A program made the translations under genes and the position numbers. Source: JBAYNW01 sp041678605 (GTDB taxonomy: Bacteria; Cyanobacteriota; Vampirovibrionia; Gastranaerophilales; Gastranaerophilaceae). From it: DNA of 64,000 nucleotides. Every line of letters starts with the position of its first letter. Position 1 is the first letter of the stretch. Below the pieces are notes generated by a model, which had not been told where the DNA came from, did no database searches, and saw nothing but the letters and a program-made list of their open reading frames with translations. Positions 25,005 to 32,716 of the stretch are shown here, piece after piece. The stretch lies in the NCBI GenBank assembly GCA_041678605.1, contig JBAYNW010000004.1, positions 15,819 to 79,818 on the forward strand. The letters are read 5' to 3'.

Positions 25005-26129
25005 TTACGCACTAACTTTGTTTTTTGATTTTTCAATACAAGAAATCAAAGTATCCGCAACCGTTTTCTGTTCTTCGGCAGTAAGTTCAGGGAACATTGG
25101 TAAAGAAACAACGAGTTTTGTGTCTTCTTCGGTTTTTGGCAAGGCACCCTCTTTTACTCCCAAATAAGCGTGAACTTTTTGCAAGTGCAAAGGAACCGGA
25201 TAATAAAGCATTGCACCGATTCCGGCTTCTTGAAGCATTTTGTGAACTTCATCGCGGTTAGGGATTTTTACCGTGTACTGGTGGTAAACACAGTACGTAT
25301 TATCCAATTCTTTTGGAGTTTGAACATCCGCACAGTTTGCAAACAGTTCGTTGTATCTGTAAGCATTTTTACGTCTTTTTTCATTCCATTCGTTGATATA
25401 TTTGAATTTAACTCTCAAAATAGCGGCCTGAACTTCATCAAGACGGCTGTTAACTCCGATTTCGTCATGATAATAGCGAACGGCTCCGCCGTGATTTCTC
25501 AAGGCAAGAACCCTGTCTTTAATTTCCTGTGAATTGGTGGTTAAAAGTCCGCCATCGCCCATTGCCCCGAGGTTTTTTGTCGGGAAGAAGCTGAAGCATC
25601 CGATGTCGCCGAAAGAACCTACCATCTGTCCGCCGATTTTTGCACCGATTGCCTGACAGCAGTCTTCTATCACAAATAAATTATGTCGTTTGGCGATATC
25701 CATAATCATTTTCATATCCGCAGGCTGACCGTATAAATGGACCGGAATAATTGCCTTTGTTTTTGGCGTAATCGCATTTTCTATTTTTTGAGCATCAAGA
25801 TTGAAATTGTCAGAATCAATGTCTACAAAAACCGGTTTTGCACCGACAATTCCGATGGCTTCGGTTGTGGCAACAAACGTGAATGCTGTTGTGATAACTT
25901 CATCCCCCGCTCCTATGTCTAAAGCTCTTAGTGCCAAATGAAGTGCGTCCGTTCCCGAATTAAGTGCAACGGCATGCTTGACACCGACATATTGAGAAAG
26001 TTCCGCTTCCAATGCTTTGTTATGTTGCCCTAAAATGTAAGAGCCGGAACGCAGTACTTCCACGACTTCCTTTTCAATCTCGTTGCCGATTTGGCTGTAT
26101 TGACGTTTTAAATCTAAAATAGGTATCAT
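25005..26129 (-). CDS. DegT/DnrJ/EryC1/StrS-family sugar aminotransferase
   Basis: 374 residues from the ATG at 26129, chosen because GAGGAG lies just upstream. PLP-dependent fold-type I enzyme: NSGTDALHLALRALDIGAGD, TFVATTEAIGIVGAKPVFVD, VIEDCCQAIGA and the PLP lysine in FFPTKNLGAMGDGG. Family members transaminate UDP- or dTDP-keto sugars for LPS, glycan or modified-sugar synthesis. No sugar gene cluster is adjacent, so the substrate is unknown; the LYGQPADMKMIMDIA segment resembles WecE/WbpE-like enzymes. Confidence 0.9.
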   Translation of the reverse strand: MIPILDLKRQYSQIGNEIEKEVVEVLRSGSYILGQHNKALEAELSQYVGVKHAVALNSGTDALHLALRALDIGAGDEVITTAFTFVATTEAIGIVGAKPVFVDIDSDNFNLDAQKIENAITPKTKAIIPVHLYGQPADMKMIMDIAKRHNLFVIEDCCQAIGAKIGGQMVGSFGDIGCFSFFPTKNLGAMGDGGLLTTNSQEIKDRVLALRNHGGAVRYYHDEIGVNSRLDEVQAAILRVKFKYINEWNEKRRKNAYRYNELFANCADVQTPKELDNTYCVYHQYTVKIPNRDEVHKMLQEAGIGAMLYYPVPLHLQKVHAYLGVKEGALPKTEEDTKLVVSLPMFPELTAEEQKTVADTLISCIEKSKNKVSA

Positions 26130-26206
26130 AAATATCTCCTCATTTACTACTTCCACACTTCCAGTTTATCACATGATTAGTGTGCCTTTATATAAATTTA
26201 ATACTA

Positions 26207-26391
26207 AAGGGGGCTGTCTAAAAAGTCCCGCTTAACAACTAACGTCATGCCGGAACAAGAAATATCGGCTGTTCATAGAATGTCCTTAATCCGGCATCTC
26301 AAGTGTGAGTTCCCGAATTAAGGACAATTCATTTTAAAGCCGACAATCCGTGTTTCGGGATGACGGAGGGGATTTTTTAGACAGTCCCCTT
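26207..26391. mobile_element. MITE-like element with 23-bp terminal inverted repeats
   Basis: Ends AAGGGGGCTGTCTAAAAAGTCCC-like (26207-26229) and its near-complement (26369-26391), two mismatches. 185 bp, no coding capacity. Internally it holds further inverted pairs, such as GTCCTTAAT/ATTAAGGAC. A right-truncated second copy lies at 33930-34057. The ends look like those of transposase-mobilised elements. Confidence 0.75.
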
Positions 26392-26408
26392 AAAAACCAA
26401 GAAAATTA

Positions 26409-26621
26409 TTATCTCAATTTAATTTTAAATGTATTTCCGCTTTTAGCCATTTCGATTTTGTCTTCTCTTGCGAGCCATCCCAAGCCTAATTCAGCGAAGT
26501 TGCCTTTTAAGTCCAACTCTTTTTTCAATTTTGTAAATGTTGATTGACCTTCGTTTTCAGCCAGATAATTGTAAATTTGTCCCGCTGAAAATCCGATTGA
26601 TTGTTCCAATGATTCTTGCAT
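26409..26621 (-). CDS. Small winged-helix protein (DUF2582 type)
   Basis: 70 residues from the ATG at 26621 with AAAGGAG upstream; a longer frame to 26702 has no support. IGFSAGQIYNYLAENEGQ then FTKLKKELDLKGNFAELGLG and WLAREDKIEMAK match the DUF2582 (PF10771) winged helix-turn-helix family. Members are small nucleic-acid-binding-like proteins of unknown role. Lone gene next to the MITE-like element and divergent from the Xer recombinase. Confidence 0.82.
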   Translation of the reverse strand: MQESLEQSIGFSAGQIYNYLAENEGQSTFTKLKKELDLKGNFAELGLGWLAREDKIEMAKSGNTFKIKLR

Positions 26622-26796
26622 ATTTATTATCTCCTTTGCGTAAACTGTAACTAAGTTGTTATACCAACTTTTCTTACCCGCATTATAAATAAAAGGAAAC
26701 AAAAATTCAAGTCTTTTTGTAATTATCCTCTTCCCCTTTCGAAAAAACTATTGTATACTGATTTTGGGTAAAAATTATTGAGGAGTAAAAGATTAA

Positions 26797-27711
26797 TTGG
26801 GAATGAATTCTAAATCAAAACAGAATTTAGAGGATTTTAAATCATATTTGCTGGTGGAAAAGAATTTTTCGAAGCACACCATAAAAGCTTATTGCTCTGA
26901 TATTCTGGGATATATGCTCTGGCTGGGAGAAATGCCCTGTGCGGACGTGAATTTTTCTAAAGTAAGGGAATATTTGCATTTTATTCAAAAATTTGATTAC
27001 AAAAAAACAACGATAGCGAGAAAAATCGCATCAATCAGAACTTTTTACAAATATTTATACCGGGAAAGACTTGTCGATACAAATCCGGCACTAAATTTAA
27101 ACACTCCTAAGCGGCCCAAATCATTACCTAAATTTTTAACGCCTGATGAAGTTGAAAAAATTTTGAATGGCATAAAAATCGATACTCCGGCAGGATTTAG
27201 AAACCGAGCGATTTTGGAAATGCTCTGGGCAACAGGCATGAGGGTTTCGGAACTCAGCGGGCTTAACTTTGGTAACTTAAACCTTGAGAATAATGAAATA
27301 ACCGCTTTTGGAAAAGGTGCAAAGGAAAGAATTGTACTCATTTCTGACAGAGCGAAAACTTACCTCCAAAGGTATTTGGATACGGCCCGTTCGCTCGTTT
27401 CAAAGGGTTACAGGCTTGAGCCGATTACGGATAGCACGCCTGTTTTTATCAACAATACGGGGTACAGACTTCAAAACAAAACAATCCGAAATGTTATAAA
27501 TGACGTGGTAAATTCAATTGAACTTCCTAAAAAAGTTAGCCCGCACATGTTCAGACACAGCTTTGCAACGAAATTAATTGAAAACGGTGCTGATTTAAGG
27601 GTCGTACAGGAACTGCTGGGGCATGCCAGCATTTCAAACACGCAGATTTATACCCACGTTTCAACCCAGCATTTGAAAGATGTTTATAACGAATCCCACC
27701 CGAGGGCATGA
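26797..27711 (+). CDS. XerC/XerD-type tyrosine recombinase
   Basis: About 302-304 residues. N-terminal SAM-like core-binding domain (YLLVEKNFSKHTIKAYCSDI) and catalytic domain with the Arg of ATGMRVSELSGL, HMFRHSFAT, the His/Arg box LLGHASISNTQIYTHVS and catalytic Tyr in QIYTHV. Length and the HMFRHSFATKLIENGADLR motif fit chromosome-dimer-resolving XerC/D rather than phage integrases. TTG at 26797 has a GAGGAG 11 bp upstream; ATG at 26803 is the alternative. A promoter-like TATACT lies at 26753. Confidence 0.9.
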   Translation: MGMNSKSKQNLEDFKSYLLVEKNFSKHTIKAYCSDILGYMLWLGEMPCADVNFSKVREYLHFIQKFDYKKTTIARKIASIRTFYKYLYRERLVDTNPALNLNTPKRPKSLPKFLTPDEVEKILNGIKIDTPAGFRNRAILEMLWATGMRVSELSGLNFGNLNLENNEITAFGKGAKERIVLISDRAKTYLQRYLDTARSLVSKGYRLEPITDSTPVFINNTGYRLQNKTIRNVINDVVNSIELPKKVSPHMFRHSFATKLIENGADLRVVQELLGHASISNTQIYTHVSTQHLKDVYNESHPRA

Positions 27712-27774
27712 TGAGTGAGAAGTGAAAATTAAGTTGGGGTTCCGGCCCCGCCAGATAGAAGAGGAAACAAAAAA

Positions 27775-28818
27775 ATGAGAGATGTAATAACAATCGGAAG
27801 TGCAACAATGGATGTTTTTGTAGAATGTGACGATGCTAATATCGTTTCGGTTTCGACAAAAGACCACAAGTCGGAGTTTATGAGCTACCATTACGGTGCA
27901 AAAGTCGAAGTAACAAAATTTGCCTCAAATACAGGCGGAGGAGGCGTTAATACGGCTTTGAATTTTGCGAATATGGGGTTTTCGACAAGTGCTATTTGTA
28001 AAATCGGTGATGATATTTATTCACGTGGGGTTCTGGAAGCACTTAGAAAAAGTACTTTAGACCTTTCAAATATAATTCAGGACAAAACGGTTTCAACGGG
28101 ATTTTCGATAATCTTGCTAAGTTTTCAGGGTGACAGAACTGTTCTGGCTCAGCGGGGAGCCAATGCGACTTTGAAAAAATCTGAAATTAATTTTGATGCT
28201 ATAAAACAGGCAAGATTGCTTTATATTGCTCCTTTGAGCGGCGAATCGAACAGGGTTTTAGCTTCGATTGTTGAATTTGCCGAAGAAAACGGTGTAAAAG
28301 TTTGTTTTAACGCAGGAACAACGAGCATTAAACGGGGATTTGAGTACATTAAAAAAATTATTGACACGGCCGAAATTGTTGTGATGAATAAAGAAGAGGC
28401 GTCTATGTGTACAAAAATTCTTGTAAGGCCCGACTCAAAAAGTGAAAAATATTCTGAAGAATTAATTCATCCCGACGTCAAAAAAATGCTGAAAAAATTA
28501 AAAGTAGGCAAAGAACAGATTATCGTAATCACGGACGGTAGAGACGGGGCCTATGCATTTGACGGCAAAACGTTCTATAAGTGTTCAAATTTCCCTGCTC
28601 CGGTTGTCTCAACGCTCGGTGCTGGTGATGCTTTTGCCTCAACATTTTGCGGGGCTTTGGACAGAACTAATATTGATATAGGAAAATCCCTGATGTATGC
28701 TTCCGTGAATTCCGCATCTGTTGTTTCAAATTTTGGGGCAAGCGAGGGTTTTTTGACATTTAAACAGATTGAAAAAAAGTTGAAGGATAATCCTGATTTT
28801 AACTACAAAACTCTGTAA
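27775..28818 (+). CDS. PfkB/ribokinase-family carbohydrate kinase
   Basis: 347 residues. N-terminal NTGGGGVNTALNFANMG is the first PfkB signature, and VSTLGAGDAFASTFCGAL, with catalytic Asp, the second; FNAGTTSIKRG and VVMNKEEAS are also typical. It phosphorylates a sugar or nucleoside. The substrate cannot be read; an insertion around residues 210-240 is somewhat longer than in ribokinase. GAGGAAAC precedes the ATG. Ends 6 bp before the convergent arsenic-island gene. Confidence 0.87.
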   Translation: MRDVITIGSATMDVFVECDDANIVSVSTKDHKSEFMSYHYGAKVEVTKFASNTGGGGVNTALNFANMGFSTSAICKIGDDIYSRGVLEALRKSTLDLSNIIQDKTVSTGFSIILLSFQGDRTVLAQRGANATLKKSEINFDAIKQARLLYIAPLSGESNRVLASIVEFAEENGVKVCFNAGTTSIKRGFEYIKKIIDTAEIVVMNKEEASMCTKILVRPDSKSEKYSEELIHPDVKKMLKKLKVGKEQIIVITDGRDGAYAFDGKTFYKCSNFPAPVVSTLGAGDAFASTFCGALDRTNIDIGKSLMYASVNSASVVSNFGASEGFLTFKQIEKKLKDNPDFNYKTL

Positions 28819-28824
28819 TTTGCT

Positions 28825-29520
28825 CTAAAACGAAAGTAAAAAATAAAATCCCACTATGATAAGGATTCCGCCTGAGAGCCATCTTATGACTTTGTCCATA
28901 CCTTTTGAGGCCAGAGTGAAATTGCCCAGAGAAATGCCGAGCATCAGCAACCCCAACGGTAAAGCAAACCCTATGGCATACATCCCGAGAAGAAGCATTG
29001 CCCACAAGACTGCCCCTTGTAAGATTGCAGCACCCATGACAATAAAAATCCCCGGATTGCAAGGCAAGGAACTCACCGCGACAATTCCGCCGAGTGCAAC
29101 ACCTGTAATTATTTGCCCAAACTGGCCCAATTCCTTTTTTGCGGTACCGATTTTGCCAAAAGAAATATTAAACGGTAACAACTTTAAACTCGCCAGACCT
29201 AAAATTACGGCAATGGCTCCGGCAAAAATTTTCCAATATTTTCCAAGAGTACTTTGAGCAACCTGCCCTACAAAACCTGAGATTGCACCGATAATCATAA
29301 GAGAAATTATTGTTCCGAGCATGAATAAAACTGCGGATTTGACAATTTCTTTTTTGTTCCCCTGATGCCTGGTTCCTGAATATCCTGCGACCAAGCCTAA
29401 AGCAGGCAAGGTACAGCAAGTGCTTGCTGCCGCACTTAAAGTCCCGAGAAGCATTGCAAACACAAGCCCTAGAGGCTCAGAAGATACAAGTTCAAGTTTG
29501 TTCATTATTTGTTGCAGCAT
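28825..29520 (-). CDS. CcdA/DsbD-like transmembrane thiol-electron carrier in the ars cluster
   Basis: 231 residues with six hydrophobic helices. Conserved Cys in STCCTLPALGLVAGYSGT (Cys35/36) and SSLPCNPGIFIVMG (Cys154), each next to Pro, as in the membrane domain of DsbD and CcdA, which pass electrons from cytoplasmic thioredoxin outward. It follows arsA and the ArsD-thioredoxin-like fusion with a 19-bp gap, so it is in the arsenic operon. A role in recycling thiols of the fusion protein outside the membrane is inference. No heme-maturation genes are nearby. Confidence 0.72.
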   Translation of the reverse strand: MLQQIMNKLELVSSEPLGLVFAMLLGTLSAAASTCCTLPALGLVAGYSGTRHQGNKKEIVKSAVLFMLGTIISLMIIGAISGFVGQVAQSTLGKYWKIFAGAIAVILGLASLKLLPFNISFGKIGTAKKELGQFGQIITGVALGGIVAVSSLPCNPGIFIVMGAAILQGAVLWAMLLLGMYAIGFALPLGLLMLGISLGNFTLASKGMDKVIRWLSGGILIIVGFYFLLSF

Positions 29521-29539
29521 AATAAACTCCTTATGTTAT

Positions 29540-30424
29540 TTAGTTACTTTTCTTGTGGCATGGGCATCCTGCACCGCAAGCACCTTCTTGTGTGGCGGCC
29601 ATGTAAGACTGCAAAAGTCTTGTCTGATTGATTGTTCCGGAAACGTAATTTTTGCCCTTGCCTTTATAAATAGTCAGAACGGCCGGCGGCGTAGTCTTTG
29701 AAGCGATTTGCGGATATTCCAAAGATTTAGGGCTTAGTGTGTATAAATAAGCCGTAATGTTTTTCGCCTTTAGTGTGCTTTGGGCGGAAAGCATGGAAGT
29801 TTTTACCTGATTACTCATTTTTTGGTTATCTTTTGCAGGGATATAGACAAAGGCAACTTCTTCATTTGAATTTATTTGGCTGATTGAAGTAATATTTTTA
29901 TAGAAAGTTTCTGCGGCACCGGCTTTGGAACTCAATTTAAATACAACAATTCCCGCTATAATCAAGAGAACAACCAGAAATATAATTTTTTTAGAATTAT
30001 TGCTCACTTCAGATTTGTGACAATCACAATCTGGTCCGCAGACGGAAATTTCTTCTTCCGGAGCAGCACTGCCGCAATTACACCCTGTGCCGCAACAGCA
30101 GCTTTGTGCTTCCTCTTCGTAGTCAACTTGACAAAGGCCTGCAAGTGTTTCCCTTGACGGGTAGCATCCTTTTGAAACTATTTCTTCGCCGATTACAATC
30201 AGTGGAAGGCAATTGTTTCCTTCACTGTTAAGAACTTTTTTTACAGCTTCGTTTTTGACAAATTCTGCCGGTTCAAATGAAAGCCCGCGTCTTACAACCT
30301 CAATTCCCTGTTTTTTTAACCATTCCAAATCGGATGCGAAGGTCACTAATTTTGGGTCAACGCTGTTTCCGCAAATACCTGTAGCACAACACATTGGCGG
30401 GTCAAATACTTCTAATTTTAACAT
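29540..30424 (-). CDS. ArsD arsenic metallochaperone fused to a Cys-rich linker, TM helix and thioredoxin-like domain
   Basis: 294 residues. Residues 1-100 are ArsD: FDPPMCCATGICG with Cys12, Cys13 and Cys18, the three arsenite ligands of known ArsD. Residues 109-136 form a Cys-rich segment (SCCCGTGCNCG, CGPDCDCHK) like a metal-thiolate cluster. A membrane helix at ~146-163 follows. Residues ~170-278 look thioredoxin/DUF-like with PPAVLTIYKGK but no CxxC of their own. The end is CGAGCPCHKK. The fusion is unusual; standard ArsD has ~120 residues and no membrane anchor. Between arsA and the CcdA-like gene. ATG 30424 is favoured over 30427 by GGAG spacing. Confidence 0.8.
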   Translation of the reverse strand: MLKLEVFDPPMCCATGICGNSVDPKLVTFASDLEWLKKQGIEVVRRGLSFEPAEFVKNEAVKKVLNSEGNNCLPLIVIGEEIVSKGCYPSRETLAGLCQVDYEEEAQSCCCGTGCNCGSAAPEEEISVCGPDCDCHKSEVSNNSKKIIFLVVLLIIAGIVVFKLSSKAGAAETFYKNITSISQINSNEEVAFVYIPAKDNQKMSNQVKTSMLSAQSTLKAKNITAYLYTLSPKSLEYPQIASKTTPPAVLTIYKGKGKNYVSGTINQTRLLQSYMAATQEGACGAGCPCHKKSN

Positions 30425-30440
30425 CATATTTCTCCTTATT

Positions 30441-30466
30441 TCGGTGGATTAGGAAATCCACCCTAC
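30441..30466 (-). repeat. GTAGG-type palindrome overlapping the arsA stop codon
   Basis: GGTGGATT-AGGA-AATCCACC (stem 443-450/455-462 of 30 kb) followed by CTAC. On the minus strand the leading GTAGG gives arsA its TAG stop. Same family as the 11211 and 32244 repeats. Confidence 0.65.
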
Positions 30467-32229
30467 ATTAATTTTCTTAAACTATCCGTCCCGACTAATT
30501 CTTCTGCAACCCATGGCGACAAAACGGTTCTCTTTGATAACTTGTCTGTAATTTCTTCAATATACTTTAATTCATAAAGCCCTTTCGAAATCAATGTCAC
30601 ATCAGACGTTTGGGCTGCCGCAAAGCTTCGGTTTATAATCCATCCGTAAGGTTTGATATTTGCCCTTATCAAATCCTCCTGCAACGCTTTAGCTTCATGC
30701 GTCGGAGTTGCCTCGGGCAATGCTACAATCAAAATCTTTGTAAATTTTTCATCACGAATCCTCGGTAAAAGTTTTTTCACCTCATTCGGCAAATCATCCG
30801 CTGATTTTGCCACCTCTCTGTGGTAAGCTTCTGTCGAATCGAGCAGAAGCAGGGTATGACCGGTCGGTGCTGTGTCAAGCACGATAAATTGCTTATCACC
30901 TTTGGCTACAGTCTTTGCAAACGCCTGAAATACAGCGATTTCCTCAATGCAGGGGGAGCGAAGCTCTTCTTCTAATAAAGCCATATCTTCAAGTGAAAGT
31001 TTGCCCAAATTCTTTTTAACAACCGAGCAAACATAATTTTCGGTTTCAACTTTCGGGTCAATTTTCTCTATCTGCAAATTCGGGACATCCCCATTTATAG
31101 CCTGTGTTAAATGTGCCGCAGGGTCGGTCGTTGAAAGTACTACAGAATGGCCTCTTTGTGCCAGCTGTGTTGCAATCATCGCAGCCATTGTCGTTTTGCC
31201 GACACCGCCTTTGCCCATTGTCATAATTACCCCGCGGCCGTCTTTTTCAAGTTCTGCGATTAAATCTTGCCATGGCATAATTTTTTTAAACGCTTCTTTG
31301 GATTTAATGTACAAATCTTCTTTTGAAATTTTCACAAAAGCCTCTGAAGTTTTGCCGCAAACACTCCTTAATCCCTCAATTCCCATAATTCCAGCCGGTC
31401 TGAACAAAACTTTTGTAGTCGGCAATATTTTTAATGATTCCGGCATGGCGTCAATTGCGTCTTGTGATTTTTTGTCAAAAGCTTTCGCAATCCCGTCTTC
31501 GGAGTTGCTGACAAAAAGCCCGTTGATTATCAAATGCTGGTTGGAAAGTCCCAACTCTTTTAATTCAGAACTCGCCCTGTCGGCTTCCGTAAAGCTCATT
31601 GCCTCGGCTCTTGAAACCATTACCAGTAAAGTTTTGGCAGGATTTTTCAAAGCCTCAACGACGTTTTCAAAAAGAATTTTTTGTTCAGAAAGGCCTGAAA
31701 CAGGTCCCAAACAAGAACTTCCGGTTTTGTTGCTTTCTATAAAATCATTCCAGGCGGAAGGAAGGTTTAGCAGTCTGAGAGTATGCCCCGTAGGTGCTGT
31801 GTCTAGTACAACATGGTCATAATCTTTTATTGCAAATTCATCACCGACAAATTTTGAAAATTCACTGAAGCCGGCGATTTCAACCGTGCATGCACCGGAG
31901 AGTTGTTCTTCCATCTGCTGTATGGTTGCATCGGGCAAAACTCCGCGGTAAGGCCCAACCATTCTTTCCCGATATTCCCCCGCCGCCTCAATAGGATTAA
32001 TATTCATTGCATACAAGCCTTTTACCCCGTTAACAGGAGTCGGCGTAGAGTCGAGCTTTGTTTCCAGAACTTCATCAAGATTTGATGCAGGGTCGGTGCT
32101 TATTAAAAGTATATTTTTTCCCTTTTGGGCAAGACCCACGGCAGTGGCACAGGCCATTGAAGTCTTTCCGACCCCGCCTTTGCCCGTGAAAAATAAAAAC
32201 TTCGGTGCTTTATTTAAAAATTCTTTCAT
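30463..32229 (-). CDS. arsA: Arsenite-stimulated ATPase ArsA
   Basis: 588 residues with the two-halved ArsA architecture. Walker A GKGGVGKTSMACATAVGLA near residue 17 and GKGGVGKTTMAAMIATQLA near 335; each half has DTAPTGHTL, the ArsA signature. Metal-site cysteines are in LSGACTVEIA and LRSPCIEEIA. ArsA energises an arsenite efflux pump and takes arsenite from ArsD. First gene of the leftward arsA-arsD fusion-ccdA-like operon, divergent from arsR-acr3. The ribosome-binding site is AGGGAG. The TAG stop lies in a GTAGG palindrome. Confidence 0.95.
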   Translation of the reverse strand: MKEFLNKAPKFLFFTGKGGVGKTSMACATAVGLAQKGKNILLISTDPASNLDEVLETKLDSTPTPVNGVKGLYAMNINPIEAAGEYRERMVGPYRGVLPDATIQQMEEQLSGACTVEIAGFSEFSKFVGDEFAIKDYDHVVLDTAPTGHTLRLLNLPSAWNDFIESNKTGSSCLGPVSGLSEQKILFENVVEALKNPAKTLLVMVSRAEAMSFTEADRASSELKELGLSNQHLIINGLFVSNSEDGIAKAFDKKSQDAIDAMPESLKILPTTKVLFRPAGIMGIEGLRSVCGKTSEAFVKISKEDLYIKSKEAFKKIMPWQDLIAELEKDGRGVIMTMGKGGVGKTTMAAMIATQLAQRGHSVVLSTTDPAAHLTQAINGDVPNLQIEKIDPKVETENYVCSVVKKNLGKLSLEDMALLEEELRSPCIEEIAVFQAFAKTVAKGDKQFIVLDTAPTGHTLLLLDSTEAYHREVAKSADDLPNEVKKLLPRIRDEKFTKILIVALPEATPTHEAKALQEDLIRANIKPYGWIINRSFAAAQTSDVTLISKGLYELKYIEEITDKLSKRTVLSPWVAEELVGTDSLRKLM

Positions 32230-32243
32230 ATTTTCTCCCTTTT

Positions 32244-32275
32244 TTGTTGTTGGGCTGGAAAGCCCAACCTACTTT
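32244..32275 (-). repeat. GTAGG-type palindromic repeat upstream of arsA
   Basis: Reverse-orientation copy of 11211-11242 over all 32 bp except one base pair of the stem, changed on both sides. Confidence 0.75.
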
Positions 32276-32337
32276 GACAAATTACTTTTGCGTTTATTAT
32301 TCAAATTCATTCTAAGAACATTAAAACACGAATTAAC

Positions 32338-32361
32338 CTATTTGGCAAATTAGCCAAGTAG
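32338..32361. promoter_or_regulatory. Inverted repeat between arsA and arsR, possible ArsR operator
   Basis: CTATTTGGC-AAATTA-GCCAAGTAG: 9-bp arms with one mismatch, placed in the divergent arsA/arsR promoter region, 61 bp before the arsR ATG. A site for the neighbouring ArsR repressor is likely by position only. Confidence 0.45.
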
Positions 32362-32409
32362 TTATTTAACAGGATAATTTACAAAAGGTGTTTTTGCAGT
32401 TTAATATGA

Positions 32410-32422
32410 TATAATCAAAGAC
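32410..32422 (+). promoter_or_regulatory. Extended -10 box 7 bp before the arsR ATG
   Basis: TGA-TATAAT (hexamer 32410-32415), then CAAAGAC and ATG at 32423. Predicts a leaderless arsR-acr3 message. Confidence 0.6.
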
Positions 32423-32716
32423 ATGGAAAACAAAATTCACCAAAAATACAAAAATCGTTCTGAAATAATGAAAGCACTTGCACATCCTACGAGGCTTTTC
32501 ATTGTTGACTTTTTGGCTGACGGAGAAAAATGCGTTTGCGAAATTGTTGAACAGGTTGGGGTCGACATTTCTACAATTTCAAAACACCTTTTAGTCATGA
32601 AAAACGCGGGGCTTGTCGAGGACGAAAAAAGAGGGCTTAACGTATTTTACAGGCTTGTTTGTCCGTGTATTTCAAATTTATTTACTTGCTTAGAGGAAAT
32701 TAAAAATGAAAAATAG
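32423..32716 (+). CDS. arsR: ArsR/SmtB-family arsenite-responsive repressor
   Basis: 97 residues. Winged helix with IMKALAHPTRLFIVDFLADG, the metal-site Cys37/Cys39 of KCVCEIV at the recognition helix region, and DISTISKHLLVMKNAGLVED. Additional Cys80, Cys82 and Cys89 near the C-terminus may complete the arsenite site. It would repress both divergent ars operons and release DNA when arsenite binds. Overlaps acr3 by 11 bp. Leaderless start. Confidence 0.93.
   Translation: MENKIHQKYKNRSEIMKALAHPTRLFIVDFLADGEKCVCEIVEQVGVDISTISKHLLVMKNAGLVEDEKRGLNVFYRLVCPCISNLFTCLEEIKNEK

Noticed and set aside
26797..27711. Phage integrase for a prophage or integrative element
   Set aside because: Protein fits XerC/D in length and motifs, and no phage structural, lysis or att-like features surround it.
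31196..31822. Long open frame (208 codons) on the plus strand opposite arsA
   Set aside because: It mirrors the arsA coding strand, has no ribosome-binding site and no recognisable domain; arsA on the other strand has complete motifs.
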